Source of the DNA: Dillenia suffruticosa
Lineage: Eukaryota; Streptophyta; Magnoliopsida; Dilleniales; Dilleniaceae
NCBI GenBank assembly: GCA_033439265.1
Contig: JAVTVX010000020.1
Coordinates: forward strand, 15,580,001-15,644,000
DNA length: 64,000 bases
Direction of reading: 5' to 3'
The notes under the pieces are model-generated. The model made no database searches, was not told the DNA's origin, and worked only from the letters and a program-made list of their open reading frames with translations. Numbering within the stretch: position 1 is the first letter of the stretch; each line of letters opens with the position of its first letter. Position numbers and translations under genes: made by a program. This document shows, in pieces, positions 21,453 through 34,427 of this stretch.

Positions 21453-22451
21453 TATGAAGCCTAACAGCTTAACACTAAAGATCCAAATGGCTATCAATGG
21501 AGACAATGTACCAGTTGAAACCAGCTTAACAAATCATGCGTCATCCTTCAACGGAAGCAATTTCAATTACTGGAAGTAAAGAATACACAACTTCATAATT
21601 GACAAGATCTAAATGCTTGAAAAATAATCAAAAAATGAGTTGAATTTTCTACAGAAAAAATAGATAGAGTACGTGTGCCAGTCAAATTGAAAAATATGTC
21701 AATGGAGCAAAAGAAGGTTTATCAAGCCAACTACAAAGCTATCAATCTCCTTTACTTTATACTAAACGTTAATGAATATAATCGAGTCTTATCATGCATA
21801 ATAGCAAAGGAAATTTGGAAAAGGCTCGAAACCACTTACGAAGGCACTGATCGAGTTCGCAAGAGCAAGATCAGACTATTGAAGCAAGAATACAAAATTT
21901 TCAAAATAAAGGAAGGAGAAATAATTAGTAAAATGATAACAAGATTCAACAAGGTAACAAATGAACTAAGACTTCTTGGAAAATGAATCCATCACGAAGA
22001 TATGGTGGATAAAATTTTAAGAAGTTTGCCAAAATCGTGGGAGCCCAAGGTTACTGCAATTGAAGAGTTTAAGAATCTTGAGACTCTGATGATGGATGAG
22101 CTTGTGGGATCTTTGTAAACCCATGAGATAAAACTAAATATGAAGAAACCTGCAAAAGAAGAAAGAGGCAAAGAAGAAGCTTTAAAAGCATACAATAATG
22201 AAAGCACGTCAAACTTAGAAGAAGAAGAGAATGAAGAAGATGAAGCTCTTTTAGCAAAAAAATTCAAAAGGTTCATGATGAAAAGAAGAAACAAAAACAA
22301 ATCATTCTTCAAAAAGTCAGAGAAGAAATAGGAGATCAGATGTTTGAGTACAAGAAGATGGGACACATGAAGGCTGACTGTCCTTCTATGAGAAAGGATG
22401 AAAAGAAATATAAAAAGGCGAAAAAAGAGAAAAAAAATGAAGAAGGCACTT
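21453..22451 (+). pseudogene. gag of Copia-1, first part
   Basis: The clearest stretch (21675-21986) carries AKEIWKRLETTYEGTDRVRK and MITRFNKVTNELRLLGK, signatures of the UBN2 gag family of Ty1/copia elements. It continues past a stop with MVDKILRSLPKSWEPKVTAI, then past another into a charged region (22140-22331) and a decayed zinc knuckle (MGHMKADCP) near 22355. Several nonsense codons and at least one frameshift are present. The Gypsy-2 insertion follows at 22452. Confidence 0.82.
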
Positions 22452-23230
22452 TGATGTGAACCCGTTGGGTATAGAAACCCTAGAACCCACGAACAAGTTA
22501 ATTTAGCCCAAAAATCATTCCAACGAATTATTTAAATCGGTGGAATTAAAGACTTCAACCTTGCCCTAAAAGAGGAAGAACCTAAGGTATATGACTTTAG
22601 ACCCATTTCTCACTAGATCAAAAATCTTGGTATAAAGATTGAATGAATAACGCCACAACCTAGGTGGTTTGAAGCCTAGGTTGAAAAGTCAAAGAACTAA
22701 ATAAGACTTCTATCTTGAATAAGTTCAAAGTTCTCAAAAGAATAAGATCTATGTGAAGAACCCTCACAATTTTATTAATTCTGTCCAAAAGTGTTGTTTT
22801 TTACACAATGTATAATGCCCTATTTATAGCCTAAAGGTAAAGACTTAATTGACAACTAAAAATTTAGTAATTCCCTAATCAATAAAGAATTAGGAAACTA
22901 AAACATAAATTATAAAAAATAAAAATAAAAATTAGGAAATTAAATAAATCAAACTATTTTGACGAAGTCTTGCTGCTATTTTTCTTTATTTTCGTCCTCC
23001 CTTGGTTATGGGTAGTTTTTGACCTTTTATTCTTCCAATTGGACTTGTATGAGCATAATTAAGGCCCTTTTTGGTTCTTTTTTTATTTGCACTTCAATTT
23101 CTTATTGTAAAACCCCTGAATTAAGTTATTCAGTGTTTTTTTGAATCTTTTAACTCGGGCCTTTGTCACCGACCCAACTAGAACTTGAGTTAGATCTTGT
23201 GAATTCTTTGCAATCTTAATGACCTCATCA
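22452..23230 (-). repeat. 3' LTR of Gypsy-2
   Basis: Begins TGATGTGAACCC and ends GACCTCATCA. The polypurine tract at 23231-23243 abuts it. The integrase reading frame continues about 148 bp into it, to 23083. Confidence 0.92.
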
Positions 23231-24810
23231 TTCCCCTCCTCTTGAGAAGGATTTGTTCTCAAATCATCACCTACATCAAAAGGACTCAAGTCAGTAATAT
23301 TGAAAGTAGCACTAACATGATACTCACCTGGTAAATCAAGTCTGTAAGCATTGTCGTTGATCCGTTCTAGCACTTGAAAAGGACCATCTCCTCAGGGCAA
23401 TAACTTGGAACATCTCTGTGCCAAAAATCTTTCTTCCGCATGTGTAACCAAACCCAATCACCGGTTTCAAAAATCAACTTGTGACGTCCCTTGTTAGCTT
23501 GCTTGATGTATTGTTCGGTGCTCCTCTTTATATTAAACCGTACTTTCTCATGAAGTTACTTCACAAATTCTGCCTTTTTCTTACCATCTAAATTCACTTG
23601 CTCAAAAATAGGTAAAGGTAAGAAATTCAAAGGAGTTAAAGGATTAAAACCATAAACAATTTCAAATGATGAGAATTTAGTAGTAGAGTGAACAATACGT
23701 TTATATGCAAACTCAACATATGGCAAACATTTTTCCCAAGTTTTAATATTTTTACTAATGACAGCCTTCAACAAAGTGGATAAAGTTCTGTTGACTACTT
23801 CTGTTTGACTATCAGTTTGAGGATGACAAGTTGTTGAAAATAGAAGTTTCATTTCTAACTTTCCCCATAATGTCTTCCAAAAGTAACTCAGGAACTTAGC
23901 ATCCCGATCTGAAACGATTGTTCTAGGTATCCCATATAATCTCACAATCCCCCTAAAGAATAAATCCGCAATATGAGAAGCATTGTCAGATTTATGACAA
24001 GGAATAAAATGAGTCATCTCAGAAAATCGATCTATAACTACAAAGATTGAATCCCATCCATATTTATTCTTAGGTAAACCCAAAACAAAATCCATTAAAA
24101 TGTCAATCCAAGGTGAACTAGGAATAGGTAGGGGTGTGTAAAGACCATTAGGTTGAACCTTAGATTTAGCTTGCCTACAGGTAATACATCTACCATAAAA
24201 TCTCTCAATGTCTCACTTCATGTGTGGCCAATAAAATTACTCCTGTAAAATTGCAAAGGTTTTGGCAACTCCAAAATGTCCCATTAACTCTCCACTATGA
24301 GATTCTCGAACTAACAAATCTCTCAATGAATAATTTGGCATGCACAACTTATTTTCTCTAAACAAAAAGTTCTCATGCCGATAGAATTTGCCCTCTGCAG
24401 ATTTTTCACAAACACTATAAATTCCTCTAAAATCGTGGTCATCATGATAAAGTTTTTTAATATGCTTAAAACCAAGAAATTTAGCATCAAGAGTAGAGAT
24501 TAAGGCATACCTGCGTGAAAGTGCATCCGTAACTACATTCTCCTTACCTTTTTTATATCGAATGACATAAGGAAAGTTTCGATGAATTCCATCCATCGAG
24601 CATGTCTCTTATTCAGCTTATGTTGACTTTTCAAATGTTTCATGGATTCATGACCCGTACGAATCATAAATTCTTTTGGCCACAAATAGTGTTGCCATGT
24701 CTCCAAATCTCGAATCAAGGCGGACAATTCTTTGTCATAGGTAGGATAGTTAAGTGCAGCCCCGCTTAACTTCAAGCTAAAATATGCAAGTGATCTTTCA
24801 TCCTACATAA
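23083..24810 (-). pseudogene. RNase H and integrase of Gypsy-2
   Basis: From right to left on the minus strand: RNase H tail ([20 protein letters not shown]), ADALSRR, the HSGELMGH zinc-domain half, the DDE core ([24 protein letters not shown]) and the GPY/F-type tail. Breaks include TGA at 24212-24214 and TGA at 23392-23394, both CGA in Gypsy-1, and a one-base shift near 24560. The tail ends inside the LTR at 23083, as in Gypsy-1. Confidence 0.87.
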
Positions 24811-24819
24811 GAACAGTGC

Positions 24820-25394
24820 CTATACCGTCTCTTGCTCTTCACTCCATTGAAATGCAATGTTTTTCTTGATGACTTGTGTAAGCGGTGCAGCGATAGTGCT
24901 AAAATCTTTCACGAACCTCCTGTAAAAACTAGTAAGACCATGAAAACTTCTAACATCACCTATGTTGGAGGGGGTCGGCCATTCTTGGATGGCTTTGATC
25001 TTCTCTTCATCTACCTCGATACCGTTATGTTGTTGATAACTCGGCAATCAACACACATCCTTCATGTCCCATTTTTCTTAGGTACCAAAATCACCAGAAC
25101 TGCACATAGACTCATACTTTCTCTCATATACCCTTTTTTCATCAACTTTTCGACTTGTCTTTGAAGCTCCTTCTCCTCTTCTGGATTGCTTCTATATGCT
25201 AGACGATTTGGAATTGATGCATTGGGTATGAAATCGATTTGATGTTCAATCCCTTGGATAGGTAGCAAACCTTGGGGTAACTCTTCAGGAAACACATCTT
25301 CGAATTCCTGTAAAAGAGAAACAATAACACTTGGTAAATAAGGGTTAAGTTGGTCAGTGCTTAAAAGGAATTCCTTGTACATAAGTACAATCAT
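24820..25394 (-). pseudogene. reverse transcriptase of Gypsy-2 lacking its catalytic centre
   Basis: Two fragments remain. The N-terminal one (25394-25062) holds the linker and VILVPKKNGT. The C-terminal one (25047-24820) holds the thumb, [15 protein letters not shown]. Aligned to Gypsy-1, about 430 bp corresponding to 2432-2863 are missing at 25025-25028, removing the palm and the YFDD active site. The deletion alone makes the element non-autonomous. Confidence 0.88.
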
Positions 25395-25568
25395 TGGCCG
25401 TCTTAAGAGTATCGCTCTCTTAACCTCACTTGTTTTGACATAGAAATTCTTTTATTTTCTCTCGGATTTTACCTCATTGGCTGAATTTTTCTCTCTTTTC
25501 TCTTTCTCACCAAATTCAGCCTTTCTCTCTTCTTTTTCTTCTCTCAACCCATTTTGATCTTTCTGTTT

Positions 25569-26129
25569 CTATTGCTCACTCAATTTTTGCAACCTCACTC
25601 GTTCTTCATAGACTTGTTTTGGTGTCATTGGAGTTAGAATGATTTTTCGTTGATTGAACATGAATGAATATTTGTTGGTGAAGCCATCATGTTGCACATG
25701 TCGATCAAATTGCCAAGGCCTTCCTAACAAAATATGCCCAGCCTGCATTGACACCACATCATATAACACCTCATCTTCATATTTCCTAATCCGGAATGAC
25801 ACAACAACTTGTTTTGTAACTCTCACTTCTCCACTATCATTCAACCATTGTAGCTTGTATGGTTGAGAATGTTTAGTGGTTGACAAATTTAGCTTTTCCA
25901 CTAAAGTCTTACTTGCAACATTAGTAAAACTACCACCGTCAGTAATCAAAATGCATACCTTATCTTTCACATGGCAACGAGTGTGTAAGATATTCTCCCG
26001 TTGTACTTTTTCTTCATCTCCTCTGGCTTGTAAGCTTAAGGCTCGACATGTTACTAGCACTAACATCTCACCATGTTCAGCCCCATACTCCTCAACTTTG
26101 ATGGGATGTCTTCCAATGGAGGCAAACAA
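25569..26129 (-). pseudogene. aspartic protease region of Gypsy-2
   Basis: A 186-residue open stretch contains the active-site loop ITDGGSFTNVASKTLVEKL, followed by the ILLGRPWQFDRHVQHD segment. Unlike Gypsy-1 it is not interrupted, and it serves as the reference for the solo-LTR insertion there. It follows gag with a short overlap caused by a frameshift near 26100. Confidence 0.85.
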
Positions 26130-27260
26130 TCAATGTTACCTTCATCTTCAGACTCGATTGTACCATTTTCCCGAATCACCATAACTCGCTTGTTTGGGCA
26201 TTGGCTAGCTATATGTCCTCTTCCCTGACACCTGAAGCATTTAATCTCACTAGATTGAGTTAAAGTAGGGGTTGATATACTTTGAGAACTCGTGGTGGAG
26301 ATAGCTGGTTTATGTTCAGACTTAAATCTAGAGATGACTAAATTTTCTTTTTTCTTCAGGTAGCTTATTCTCCAAGATTTTGCATTTGAAATCTGTGGTG
26401 TTGGTTTTGATAGTGTGTTGCCTCTCTTGAGCTGCCTTTTAACTTTGATTGCCATATGTACTAAATCCTCCAACTCCACTTCGATTTAAACCATTCAAAA
26501 ATCTTGCCATCGTCGCCTTTCTATCTTCTTCCACATTGGCTCGAATCATAGTCATCTCTATCTCTTTGTAATACTCATCTATGCTTCGATTACTTTGGTG
26601 GAGACTCTGCAACTTGAGATATAAATCCCTATAGTAATGACTCGGCACAAATTGTCATCTTATCACCCTCTTCATCTCATCCCAAGTTTTAATAGGTCGA
26701 TCCCCATTCCGTCATCTATTGATGCACAACTAATCTCATTATACAATTGCATAATTAATAAACTCAATAATAGCAAGTTTAACCTTCTTTAATTCGGAAT
26801 AGCTGTGACAATAAAAAACTAACTCAATCTTCTTTTCCCACTCAAAATATGCTTCGGGATCATTTTTATCTTGAAACGATAGAATTTTCATCTTGATACT
26901 ACCTAAGTTGTTGTTTACCTGATTATTAACTTCTCTATTTCGACCAAGTCTCCTATGACTACCCACCGACAACCTATCAAACTCCTCTTCTAACCCATCC
27001 CCTTCAAACTCATCCACAACTTTAGTTTCTCTTTGATGAAACACATTCCTCCTGGAGGGGGTTGGTACTATTGATGGTTGCCCCCTTTGCGACCCATTTT
27101 CCACCCTATCCAACCATTCATGTATAAGATCTAACTTCCTCTTCATCATCCTTCTCATCTCCCCCATAAATGCTTGTAGTTGTAGATTCGACCCAACCTG
27201 TGGTTGAACCTCTTCACTTATGTTATCTTTTTGATTTTGATTCATGATTGGAATCTGCAA
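26060..27260 (-). pseudogene. gag of Gypsy-2
   Basis: The N-terminal part (27260-26739) includes EVQPQVGSNLQLQAFMGEMR and the capsid start KMKILSFQDKNDPEAYFEWE. The middle (26648-26439) holds MPSHYYRDLYLKLQSLHQ. The C-terminal part (26479-26060) holds the zinc knuckle CFRCQGRGHIASQC. A small deletion near 26475, compared with Gypsy-1, removes the segment before VELEDL, and a further break lies near 26650-26740. Confidence 0.85.
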
Positions 27261-27985
27261 GACAATGTTAGAAAATAGGAAAGAAGCTCACCACACTCCG
27301 TCACGTATTTTACTCAAAATAATGATTCACTCAAATCTACTCGTGTTTCACTCTTTGAATTTGGCTTTTATTTTTAATGAATTCTCTCTTGCCTTTTACC
27401 ACTCTGCTTCACTTAGTCAAGTTTTTTATTGAACTCGAGAACTCAACTCAAAAATAATTGTCTTGTGAAACTCAATTACTTATATAGAAGAATGTATAAG
27501 AACACAAGCAAGAAGGAAAGAAAAAAATGAGGAATAAGGAAAGTAGCAAATTTAAAAAAAAAAAATCTAAATTAGAAAGGAAACAGACAAGGAATGAGAT
27601 AAATAAGGAAAGTGAATAAATAAGGAAGAAGTTAATGAAAGGAGAACAAATATTGAAAGTTTGAATTTGGCTAAGTGCATAAATAAGGAAATATTTCAAA
27701 CCCAACCAAAAAATTTAGAATATTTTAATTCAAATTTGGTAATAACACTTTAGAACTTGCCAAATTTGAACAAAATCACAAAATAGAGAATTATCAATTT
27801 TACAAAATTTGAAAACTGCTCTTTTTTTTTCACGGCCTCTTCTTTTTTTTTGTTTTTTTGGAATATGACAGCACAAAAATAAAGAATAAATACATCAAAA
27901 ATAAGAAATAAACCAACGAATGAAGAGTTTTTAGACACAAAAAAGAAATAAAATTAAATAAGAATAATTCGAAGGAAAAAAAAAA
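27261..27985 (-). other. untranslated leader of Gypsy-2
   Basis: AT-rich sequence between the primer site and gag, alignable with 5604-6387. No coding frame is supported. Confidence 0.7.
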
Positions 27986-28008
27986 CCTGGATTGGCTCTG
28001 ATACCAAT
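27986..28008 (-). promoter_or_regulatory. primer binding site of Gypsy-2
   Basis: Minus strand reads TTGGTATCAGAGCCAATCC immediately inside the LTR edge, an exact match to the plant initiator-methionine tRNA 3' end site. Confidence 0.9.
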
Positions 28009-28789
28009 TGATGTAAACCCAATGGGTATAGAAACCCTAGAACCCATGAACAAGTTAATTTAGTCCAAAAATTGTTCAAACGAATTATTTGAACTGGTGG
28101 AATTAAAGATCTCAACCCTTACCCTAAAGGAGGAAGAACCTAAGGTATATAATGTTAGACCCATTTTTCACTAGATCAAGAATCTTGGTATAAAGATTGA
28201 ATGAATGACGCTACAACCTTAGTGATTCAAAACCTAGATTGATAAGTTAAGAAACTAAATAAGACTCCTATCTTGAATACGTGCAAAGTTCTCAAAAGAA
28301 CAAGATCTGTGTGAAAAACCCTCACAATTTTATTAATTCTGTCTAAAAATGTTATTTTTTATACAATGTATAATGTCCTATTTATAGCCTAAACGTAAAA
28401 ACTTAATTGATAACTAAAAATTTAGTAATTCTCTAAACAATAAAGAATTAGCAAATTAAAACATAAATTATAAAAAATAAAAATAAAAATTAGGAAACTA
28501 AATAAAGTAAACTATTTTGACCAAGTTTTGCTGCTATTTTTCTTTATTTTCGTCATTCCTTGATCTTGGTTAGTTTTGGGTCTTTTATTTTTCCAACTAG
28601 ACTTGTATGAGCATAATTAATGCCCCTTTTGGTTCTTTATTTATTTAGGCTCCAATTTCTTGTTGTAAAGTCCCATAAATTAAGTTATTCAGTATTTTTT
28701 TGAATATTTTAACTTAGGCCTTTGTCACCGGTCCAACTGGAACTTGAGTTGGATCTTGTGAACTCTTTGCAATCTTGATGACCTCATCA
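28009..28789 (-). repeat. 5' LTR of Gypsy-2
   Basis: Begins TGATGTAAACCC and ends GACCTCATCA, with the same layout as the left LTR. A TATA-like motif is near 28378-28394 on the minus strand. The CACTT duplication follows at 28790. Confidence 0.92.
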
Positions 28790-28794
28790 CACTT

Positions 28795-29896
28795 GCAGCT
28801 TAGAGTAATGAAGATACTAGCTCAAGTGATGAAGAACAAGCAGAGGAACAGACCAACGTGTGTTTCATGGCCAACGAAGAAATCTTAGATAGTGAGGTAA
28901 ACTCCATATCCTATTCCTCTTGTTCTAATTCTAAGGGCAACTTTACCATCACTGAGTTACATGAGGCATTACTAGAATCACTTAAGAAATTAAAAAGATT
29001 AAAAATGAAAAATAATTTGTTAAAGAAAAATCTAGCTGAAACTGTCAGAAATTAGAAAAATAAAAAATTAAAGTAAATGTATTAAAATGGAAAAATGCTG
29101 AATTGGATTTAAAGATTGTTGAACTTGAAAAGAAACTTGATGATAAACATTTAGAGAACGATAGTGACAAACTAACAAATGAAAACATAGTTTTAAAGAA
29201 AGAATTGGATGAATAGAAGAAATGAATCGTAGGCAAAACACTATACTAATGAAATTCATTCAAGACCAAGAAAAATTAGATGCTATGTTAAGAGCACAAA
29301 TAGCTGTGTTTGATAAGTTCAGCTTAGGATATAACCCATCTCAAACACAGAAAAAATTATATAAATTTTTTGTGCCAAGTTTTGAAAATGACAAATTAGA
29401 GAGATGCCACACTTGTATGAAATTTGAACACAAATATGAAATCTGCAAATTTAGAATCATATCTTAAGACAACATTAAGAGTCCAAGTGTGATTAATAGA
29501 TATTGTACTTACTGCAAAAACATTAGAGATTCAATTTACAATTGTTGATTCCTAAACTCATCAGGAATGAACTTAAACTGGATCCCTAAAAATAAATCTA
29601 AATCTAACTTAACCGGACCCAAAAAGATATAGGTATCAATCAAAGGCAAAAATATGATTAAATCTCGTTGCAGGTATGTTTGAAATCTAAAAATCTCTTG
29701 GGAAGTTAGTATGGTGTATAAACAGTGGATGATCGAGGCACATGATTGGGGATGTCTCAAAATTCTCTTATCTCGAAAGTAAGAAAGGAGGAAAGGTTGC
29801 ATTTAGTAACAACTCAAAGGGAAAAGTCTGTTAAAAATAAGGGAGAAGATGAAGATAAGTCTCAAGGTATTCAACTTGAAAATATGGTAATGTCAT
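28795..29896 (+). pseudogene. gag end and protease of Copia-1
   Basis: The plus strand resumes the gag interrupted at 22451. The acidic DTSSSDEEQAEEQTNVCFMA segment is followed by a coiled-coil-like stretch (ALLESLKKLKRLKMKNNLLKKNL) and a cysteine-rich piece near 29400. The protease neighbourhood at 29690-29850 shows a decayed HMTGD-type segment in several frames. Many stops are present. Copia-2 interrupts it at 29897. Confidence 0.72.
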
Positions 29897-29898
29897 AA

Positions 29899-30296
29899 AC
29901 ATTGGGCTTTTTATTTTTTAATGTTCAGAATTTTGCAATATATTTATGACCCAAAATACATTCAAAAACAAGCCCAATGAAGCCCAAAGGTATGAAGGAA
30001 AGTCTAAGAGGTAAACCCAAATAGCTAGGGGCAGTTTGGGCAATGTATATTCCAACAGTCCAAAAACTAGCTGTTGGAATTCCTTGGGGTTTGAGCCCCA
30101 ACGGGAATATTGTCTTTGTTCTGTCTCTACTGGCTATTTTTCTCCCTTTGCCTATAAATAGAGCTATTGCTCTCCTTGTAAAATAAAATAAAAAAAGAGA
30201 GGAAGATAATCTCTCTTCCTTTGTATCATTCTACTACATCAATAAAAGCCAGAAGTTTATTAGATTTCTCTACTCTTCTTAGTTAAAAATTCAACA
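29899..30296 (+). repeat. 5' LTR of Copia-2
   Basis: Ends TTCAACA at 30296 directly against the primer site. TATA box CTATAAATAG near 30151. A perfect 10-bp stem (30049-30058 with 30071-30080) and a 6-bp GGGG/CCCC stem (30084-30101) lie upstream of it. The first bases (ACATTGGG) do not show the usual TGTTG start. Confidence 0.88.
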
Positions 30297-33200
30297 TGGT
30301 ATCAGAGCAAACATCGACTCCGGGGTTGGGAAATTCTCTTCCTCAAATCTCTTCCTTTCAAATCCAACTTTTCTCCCAAATTATTCTAAGCTCAACCAAT
30401 TACTTCCAATGGACTAGTCATATCAGAAGATCTCTCAATGGAACAAAACTTCTGTCTTTCATTACAAAAGATCCTATGGATCAGCTAGACCCACGGTTTG
30501 ATGAATGGAAGGAGCTGGATGATCAAGTGTTCCTATTGCTAACAAGCTCCATGGATCAAGCACACAAAAATATGGTGATGTGCTGTCCGAGTTCCAAATC
30601 CTTATGGGAGCAAATGTATGGGTTATATGGTCAGGAATCAAACTTGAGCAGAATATTTGAAATACAAAGAAGAATTGCGACCATCCAAATGGAGGAGAAA
30701 TCAATTACACAATTGTTCGGAGTACACGAGGACTTGTGGAATGAGCTCAACACATTGAGACCTCTCACAAGTGATATAAAAGTGCTGCAAAAGAGACAAG
30801 ATGAAGACAAGGTGTTTTCCTTGCTCTTATCTCTCAATGAGTCATTTGCACAACTTCGACAGGAAATTCTTCGAATGAAAGAATTTCCATCATACCAAGA
30901 AACTCGATTTATGATTCAAAGAGCTGCAGTTTCTCAAAGGCTTGAGGAAAGCAATCAGTCCAAAATTGAAGTTCATGGGTTCTCCACAAAGCAGAATGAA
31001 CAAGCTGCAAATAAGGCTCATCAGGGAATAAAAAAGGTGTGTTCTCATTGCAAAAAGTTGGGACATACCAAGGATGGTTGCTGGTTTCTTCATCCTAACC
31101 TTAAACCTGAGTTCATCAAGAAAAAAGAGCAAGAGAGGAGGGAACAAAATGCTCAAGCAGCTGCAAACAAAGCAAATCTGATATCTCAAAAATTAGGAAA
31201 ATCCTCCTCAGGTACTTGCTCTAACTCATCTGTTTCTTCTTCAAAATGGTTGATAGATTCGGGTTGTGATCACCATATGGTCAAAGATAAGCAAAATTTT
31301 CAGAATCTTGAACCTCTCCTAGAACCTAAAATGGTTAAAGTTGCAAATGGACATAATTTTAAAATTAAGCAAATTGGGGATGTTGAAATTTTTGGAAGAA
31401 AATCAAAGGCTTTATATGTTCCTCAATTTACCTCTAATCTTATGTCTATTGGACAAGTCACTAAGGACTTAAATTGCAAAGCTATCTTTGACCCTCATTC
31501 TGTTGTTTTTCAGAATTTGGAGACGAATCAAGTGATTGGTAGTGGATCTATGCAAGATAACTTGTATTTTTGGAAACAAGATAGTTTTGTATTTTCAGCA
31601 ATCCAAGAGGAAAGTTACCTCCTTTGGCATGCTAGATTAGGTCATCCTTCTATGCAAGCCTTGAAATGCCTATTCCTATCAAAAAATTGTAGTGATAGAT
31701 ATTGTGAAGCATGTATTTTTGGAAAGGAAACCCGAATGTATTATCCTATTTCTGAAACTCAATATAAAAAGCCTTTTGATCTTGTTCACTCGGACGTATG
31801 GACTTCACCTATGATATCTAGAAGGGGATTTAAATATTTTATCTCATTTATAGATCATAAGTCTAGGTATACATGGGTGTATATGCTAAGATCGAAAGAC
31901 CAAGTTTATGAAACCTTCAAGTCCTTTTACAAGTATATTATAAAACAATATGAGGCCAACATTAAAATTCTTAGGACAGATAATGGTGGGGAATATATGA
32001 GCATCAATTTCAAAAATTTCATTGAGGAGAATGGAATTATTCATCAAACTAGTTGTCCCTACACTCCCCAACAAAATGGAGTTGCCGAACGCAAAAATAG
32101 GCATGTCCTAGAAATAGCTAGAACTATCATGTTCTTTGCTAATATGCCTAAGCGTTTTTGGAGTGATGCGGTTAGTACCGCTATTCATTTAATAAATCGT
32201 CTTCCAACTAGAGTTCTCCATGGAAAATCTCCATTAGAGTTGCTTAGAAAAGACAAACCAAACCTCTCTCACCTTAGAGTTTTTGGGTGTATTTGTTATG
32301 TTCATGTTCCTAGGCAATTTAGAGATAAGTTAGATATCAAAGGAAGGAAATGTGTTTTTATTGGGTACGCTTCATTCCAAAAAGGATATATTTGTTTTGA
32401 ACCTGACTCTAACAAGATATACACATCGAAAGATGTGATATTTGTAGAAAATGAATTCTTTTTTACAGGAGAAAAAAATGAAGAAAATTCATCAAGCAAT
32501 GACTTGCGAATCTTCTGCGATGTTCCCATAAATCCTCCTCTGGTTCCTCAAGAATCCAATGAAGAGAATTCATTTTCAGGGGGAGAAAACGAAGAGGGAG
32601 GAGTGGATGAGTCTGAGAATGATGAGAACTCTTCCGAAAAAAGAGAAGAAGGCGAGGGATTACCTACCTTAGGAGAATCCAGAGACGAAACTAGACTGCG
32701 CTCTTCGCTGGCTCCTCAACTTCGACGTTCCACCAGATTGAGGGTTCCTCCCTCAGAGTGGATCAACAGAAGAGTTTATTACAATTCTAAGGTAACTCAT
32801 TATCCTATTTTAAATTACTATTGTGTATCTAACACTTCCTCAAGCCATCAAGGGTTCTTGAGTAGCATTGACTCATCACAGGAACCTAAGGCTTTTGATG
32901 AGGCAAATACCAAACCTGAATGGAGACAAGCTATGCTTGAAGAACTAGATGCATTGAATAAAAATGGGACGTGGGAGATTACTACTCTCCCTAAGGGAAG
33001 AAAGGCTGTCGGGTGTAAATGGGTGTTCAAAATCAAGTATAAAAGTGATGGATCCATTGAACGCTACAAGGCAAGACTTGTAGCCAAAGGATTCACACAA
33101 ACTTATGGAGAAGACTACACTAAGACTTTTGCCCCTGTTGCCAAAATGAAAACGATAAGGGTTTTGATGTCAATTGCAACCAATGGAGGATGACCAATGT

Positions 33201-34427
33201 ATCAAATGGACGTGAAGAATGCTTTCCTTCAAGGGGACTTAGATGAAGAAATCTACATGCAAATTCCCCAAGGGCTAGATAAGGATTCAAACATCAAGGT
33301 GTGTTGTCTCAAAAAAGCAATCTATGGGTTAAAACAATCTCCTCGTGCCTGGTATGCAAAATTAAGTTCAGCACTTCTTGGTAATAACTTTAAGAAATGC
33401 ATTAGTGATTCCTCCATGTTTACTAAAGTTAACAATGAAGAAATCACTATTGTTCTTATTTATGTAGATGATATAGTTATTACAGGAAGTGATATGAATG
33501 GTATTGATCAAGCTAGAAGTTTCCTTAAATCTACTTTTGAGATTAAAGATTTAGGAAAACTAAAGTATTTCTTAGGAATAGAGCTTGCCTATTCTCATAA
33601 AGGGCTAGTTCTATGCCAAAGGAAATATGTACTTGACCTTTTGCAAGAAACTGGAAAGGTAGGAGCAAAACCAGCAGCAACTCCTATATCCACAGCAGAA
33701 CGAGCAAAAGGTGATGAAGAAATGTTCCAGGATATTCCTAGATATCAAAGACTTGTGGGGAGGCTCATCTACCTTACCATTACAAGACCAGATATCACAT
33801 ATGCCGTCAGCTTAATCAGCCAACGGATGCATGCTCCAAGGATTCAAGATTGGAAGGCAGCGGAAAGAATTCTCAAGTATTTAAAGAGCTCACCAGGAAA
33901 GGGGAATTCTTATGAAAAACAACCATAGCATGGAGATTTATGGCTACTGTGATGCAGATTGGGCTGGGGATGTCACGGATAGGAGATCCACCACCGGCTA
34001 CTGCATGTTCGTGGGAGGAAATCTTGTAACTTGGAAAAGCAAGAAACAATCTGTTGTATCCAGATCAAGCGCTGAGGCTGAATACAGAGCAATGGCAGCG
34101 GCTACAAGTGAAATAGTTTGGCTAAAGGCATTACTTGAGGAGATGGGATTTCCTACTATCGCTCCTATTCTTCTACATTGCGATAATCAAGCAGCTCTTC
34201 ATATTGCTGCCAATCCGGTATTTCACGAAAGAAAGAAGCACATTGAGGTTGATTGTCATTATGTTCGAGAAAAATTAGAAAACAAGACAATTTCAACCGC
34301 ATATGTTAGAAGTGAAGACCAGCTAGCTGACATTTTCACTAAGGCAACAACCGAGAAACACCTTCAACCGAGAAGCACATTGGGCTTTTTATTTTTTAAT
34401 GTTCAGAATTTTGCAACATATTTATGA
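30296..34427 (+). pseudogene. gag-pol polyprotein of Copia-2 (one stop, one frameshift)
   Basis: The ATG at 30296 uses the last LTR base plus the primer site. Domains in order: copia gag (about residues 1-230), zinc knuckle CSHCKKLGHTKDGC (near 31055), protease WLIDSGCDHHM (near 31255), pre-integrase LLWHARLGH, integrase with HSDVW, RTDNGGEY and QQNGVAERKNR, then reverse transcriptase with YVDDIVITG (near 33470) and RNase H with YCDADWAGD (near 33950) and SSAEAEYRAM. A TGA at 33191-33193 replaces a tryptophan codon. A one-base insertion near 33907 shifts the frame before RNase H. Compared with Copia-3, the end after DIFTKA is abnormal and lacks the last residues. Confidence 0.93.

Larger units (their letters stand above)
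22452..28789 (-). mobile_element. Gypsy-2: CRM-like element inserted in Copia-1
   Basis: The 6338-bp minus-strand element is flanked by perfect CACTT duplications at 22447-22451 and 28790-28794. LTRs are 22452-23230 and 28009-28789. It is a sister of Gypsy-1 with the same gene order. LTR divergence is roughly 10 percent over the first 90 bases, so insertion was not recent. It lacks the catalytic middle of the reverse transcriptase and has nonsense codons, so it is defective. Confidence 0.93.
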
